NCBI GenBank assembly: GCA_900553475.1
Contig: USEF01000070.1
Span: 1 to 8,036 of the forward strand
From: an uncultured Collinsella sp.
GTDB taxonomy: Bacteria; Actinomycetota; Coriobacteriia; Coriobacteriales; Coriobacteriaceae
DNA length: 8,036 nt
Reading direction: 5' to 3'
Positions 7,183 through 8,036 of this stretch are shown here, one piece after another (the stretch's first letter is position 1; every line of letters starts with the position of its first letter). The notes under the pieces were generated by a model, which was given only the letters and a program-made list of their open reading frames with translations, was not told the DNA's origin and searched no databases. Position numbers and translations under genes: made by a program.

Positions 7183-7257
7183 CTACTTGCGCCAGTTCCG
7201 GGCGTCGTCCTCGAACTTTTGGCGGATGACGGTCTTGTACGGTTCGAGCTTGCTCGA
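7183..7257 (-). pseudogene. Fragment resembling IS21-family transposase (IstA)
   Basis: Read on the minus strand, the last 24 codons before a TAG at 7183-7185 give SSKLEPYKTVIRQKFE followed by DDARNWRK. This resembles the S-K-L-D-P-Y-K-x-x-I segment that precedes the catalytic core of many IS21-type transposases, where the chain usually continues RKQRHTA; a CAG-to-TAG change or a breakpoint would explain the stop. No start codon or rest of the enzyme is visible, so this is at most debris. The proposed family match is from memory and short; it could be chance. The sequence between this fragment and the cobK stop (7258-7303) shows no gene. Confidence 0.4.
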
Positions 7258-7303
7258 GGCGCTCCTCCTCGCGGGCGGGAGGGAACGCAGGCGCGGCGAG
7301 CGC

Positions 7304-8036
7304 CTATCGCGCGAACTCCCGTAAGAGCGCGTCTTCCACTTCCCGAAGCGAAAGGGCCCCGTCTCCCTCGGCGGGACGGGTGACCACGATGCAGCGCGCT
7401 CCCACGTCGCGCGCGGCGGCAAGCTTCTCGGCCGTGCCGCCTACGGTTCCCGAGTCCTTGGTCACAAGCCACTGGGCTCCCACCTGCCGAAGCATCGCCT
7501 CGTTGAGCTCGCGGGTGAAGGGCCCCTGCATGCCGATGACGTGCGACGGCGAAAACCCCGCGTCGATGCACTTCGTTATAGCACCGGGCAGCGGGAGCAC
7601 ACGCACGAAGAAGCGCTCCGAGAAATCGGCGACGCGCGTATAGGGAGCAAGCTCCTTGCTCCCCGTCGTGAGAAGCGCGCGACCCGGGTTCTCGGAGAGA
7701 AAGCGCGCCGCGCAGGCGATCGACGCGACCGACACGACGCCTTTGGGCAGCTCCTCGGCCGCGCGCGCAAGGCGCAGGCATCGTACACCCACGGCGAGCG
7801 AAGCGGCTCGGATGTTGCCGCTTGCGAGCGTAGCGAAGGGGTGCGTGGCGTCGACGACGATGCGCGCGCCGGAAAGCTCGCGCTCCATGTCGGCCTCGTC
7901 GAGCCTGCTCGCATGCACCTCGATGCCCGGAAGCTCGCCCAAAAGCTCGCCTCCGTACTCGGTTGCCGCGTAGGCACGGGCGGGGATGCCCGCCCCGCTC
8001 GCCCATTCGCACAGAAGGCGGCCCTCGGTGGTGCCG
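7304..8036 (-). CDS. cobK: Precorrin-6A (cobalt-precorrin-6A) reductase, 5' end beyond the window
   Basis: The enzyme reduces the corrin macrocycle intermediate precorrin-6A (or its cobalt form, CbiJ) with NAD(P)H during cobalamin synthesis in the cytosol. The reading frame is open from the window edge at 8036 to the TAG at 7304, giving 243 residues of a family usually about 240-260 long, so only a few N-terminal residues are missing. The visible start, GTTEGRLLCEWASGAG, is the N-terminal nucleotide-binding GGTTEGR region with its first Gly cut off. Further family motifs are VVDATHPFA, LLTTGSKELAPY, HVIGMQGPFTRELNEAML and WLVTKDSGTVGGTAEKL, in the expected order. An internal TTG at 7942 is not the start because conserved sequence continues upstream. 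It is convergent with the transporter operon and probably belongs to a cobalamin cluster lying to the right. Whether it acts on cobalt-free or cobalt-loaded substrate (CobK or CbiJ) cannot be read from this sequence; an anaerobe would use the cobalt form. Confidence 0.92.
   Translation of the reverse strand, partial: GTTEGRLLCEWASGAGIPARAYAATEYGGELLGELPGIEVHASRLDEADMERELSGARIVVDATHPFATLASGNIRAASLAVGVRCLRLARAAEELPKGVVSVASIACAARFLSENPGRALLTTGSKELAPYTRVADFSERFFVRVLPLPGAITKCIDAGFSPSHVIGMQGPFTRELNEAMLRQVGAQWLVTKDSGTVGGTAEKLAAARDVGARCIVVTRPAEGDGALSLREVEDALLREFAR

Noticed and set aside
7134..8012. 292-codon minus-strand open frame overlapping cobK in another frame
   Set aside because: Arg/Gly/Ala-rich low-information translation; the cobK frame has all family motifs over the same bases.
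7304..8036. Possible horizontal transfer of cobK suggested by its high GC compared with the transpeptidase gene
   Set aside because: By eye the serine dehydratase gene at the left end is just as GC-rich, so composition alone does not set cobK apart in this window.

Overview
The window is about 8 kb of moderately high-GC bacterial DNA. A fused beta-ACT-alpha iron-sulfur serine dehydratase, a membrane-anchored YkuD transpeptidase with a VanW/PG_binding_4-like ectodomain, and a MacA/MacB-type transporter without an outer-membrane partner together suggest a Gram-positive actinobacterium. The class Coriobacteriia, possibly Collinsella, fits best. This assignment is inference from gene architecture and sequence style; no rRNA or marker gene is present.

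Layout, left to right. Positions 56-1656 hold an L-serine ammonia-lyase gene broken by a small frameshifting deletion near 1297, followed by a strong hairpin terminator (1673-1701). A TATAAT promoter at 1743 then drives a monocistronic L,D-transpeptidase (1806-3539). A short intergenic region carries a GC-rich inverted repeat that touches a second TATAAT box. It leads into a compact three-gene operon (3672-7092): a membrane-fusion/adaptor protein, an ABC ATPase and a FtsX/MacB-type permease. The operon genes overlap by 1 and 4 bases and are probably translationally coupled.

Downstream of the operon the layout changes. A 69-base palindromic element (7105-7173) fills the intergenic gap. Next to it, on the minus strand, is a tiny fragment resembling an IS21-family transposase (7183-7257) and an orphan Shine-Dalgarno-like sequence. 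Beyond these is a minus-strand precorrin-6A reductase (cobK/cbiJ) gene whose first few codons lie past the right edge. This looks like a junction where a cobalamin cluster ends and mobile-element debris has accumulated.

Functionally, the left half is serine catabolism (serine to pyruvate plus ammonia) and cell-wall cross-linking or anchoring. The middle operon is an export or envelope-stress type ABC system of unknown substrate. The right edge is corrin-ring synthesis. I found no CRISPR array, rRNA, tRNA or clearly new multi-gene system. The items most worth checking are the frameshifted serine dehydratase with its CxxCxxC tail, the palindromic element, and the truncated junction beside cobK.
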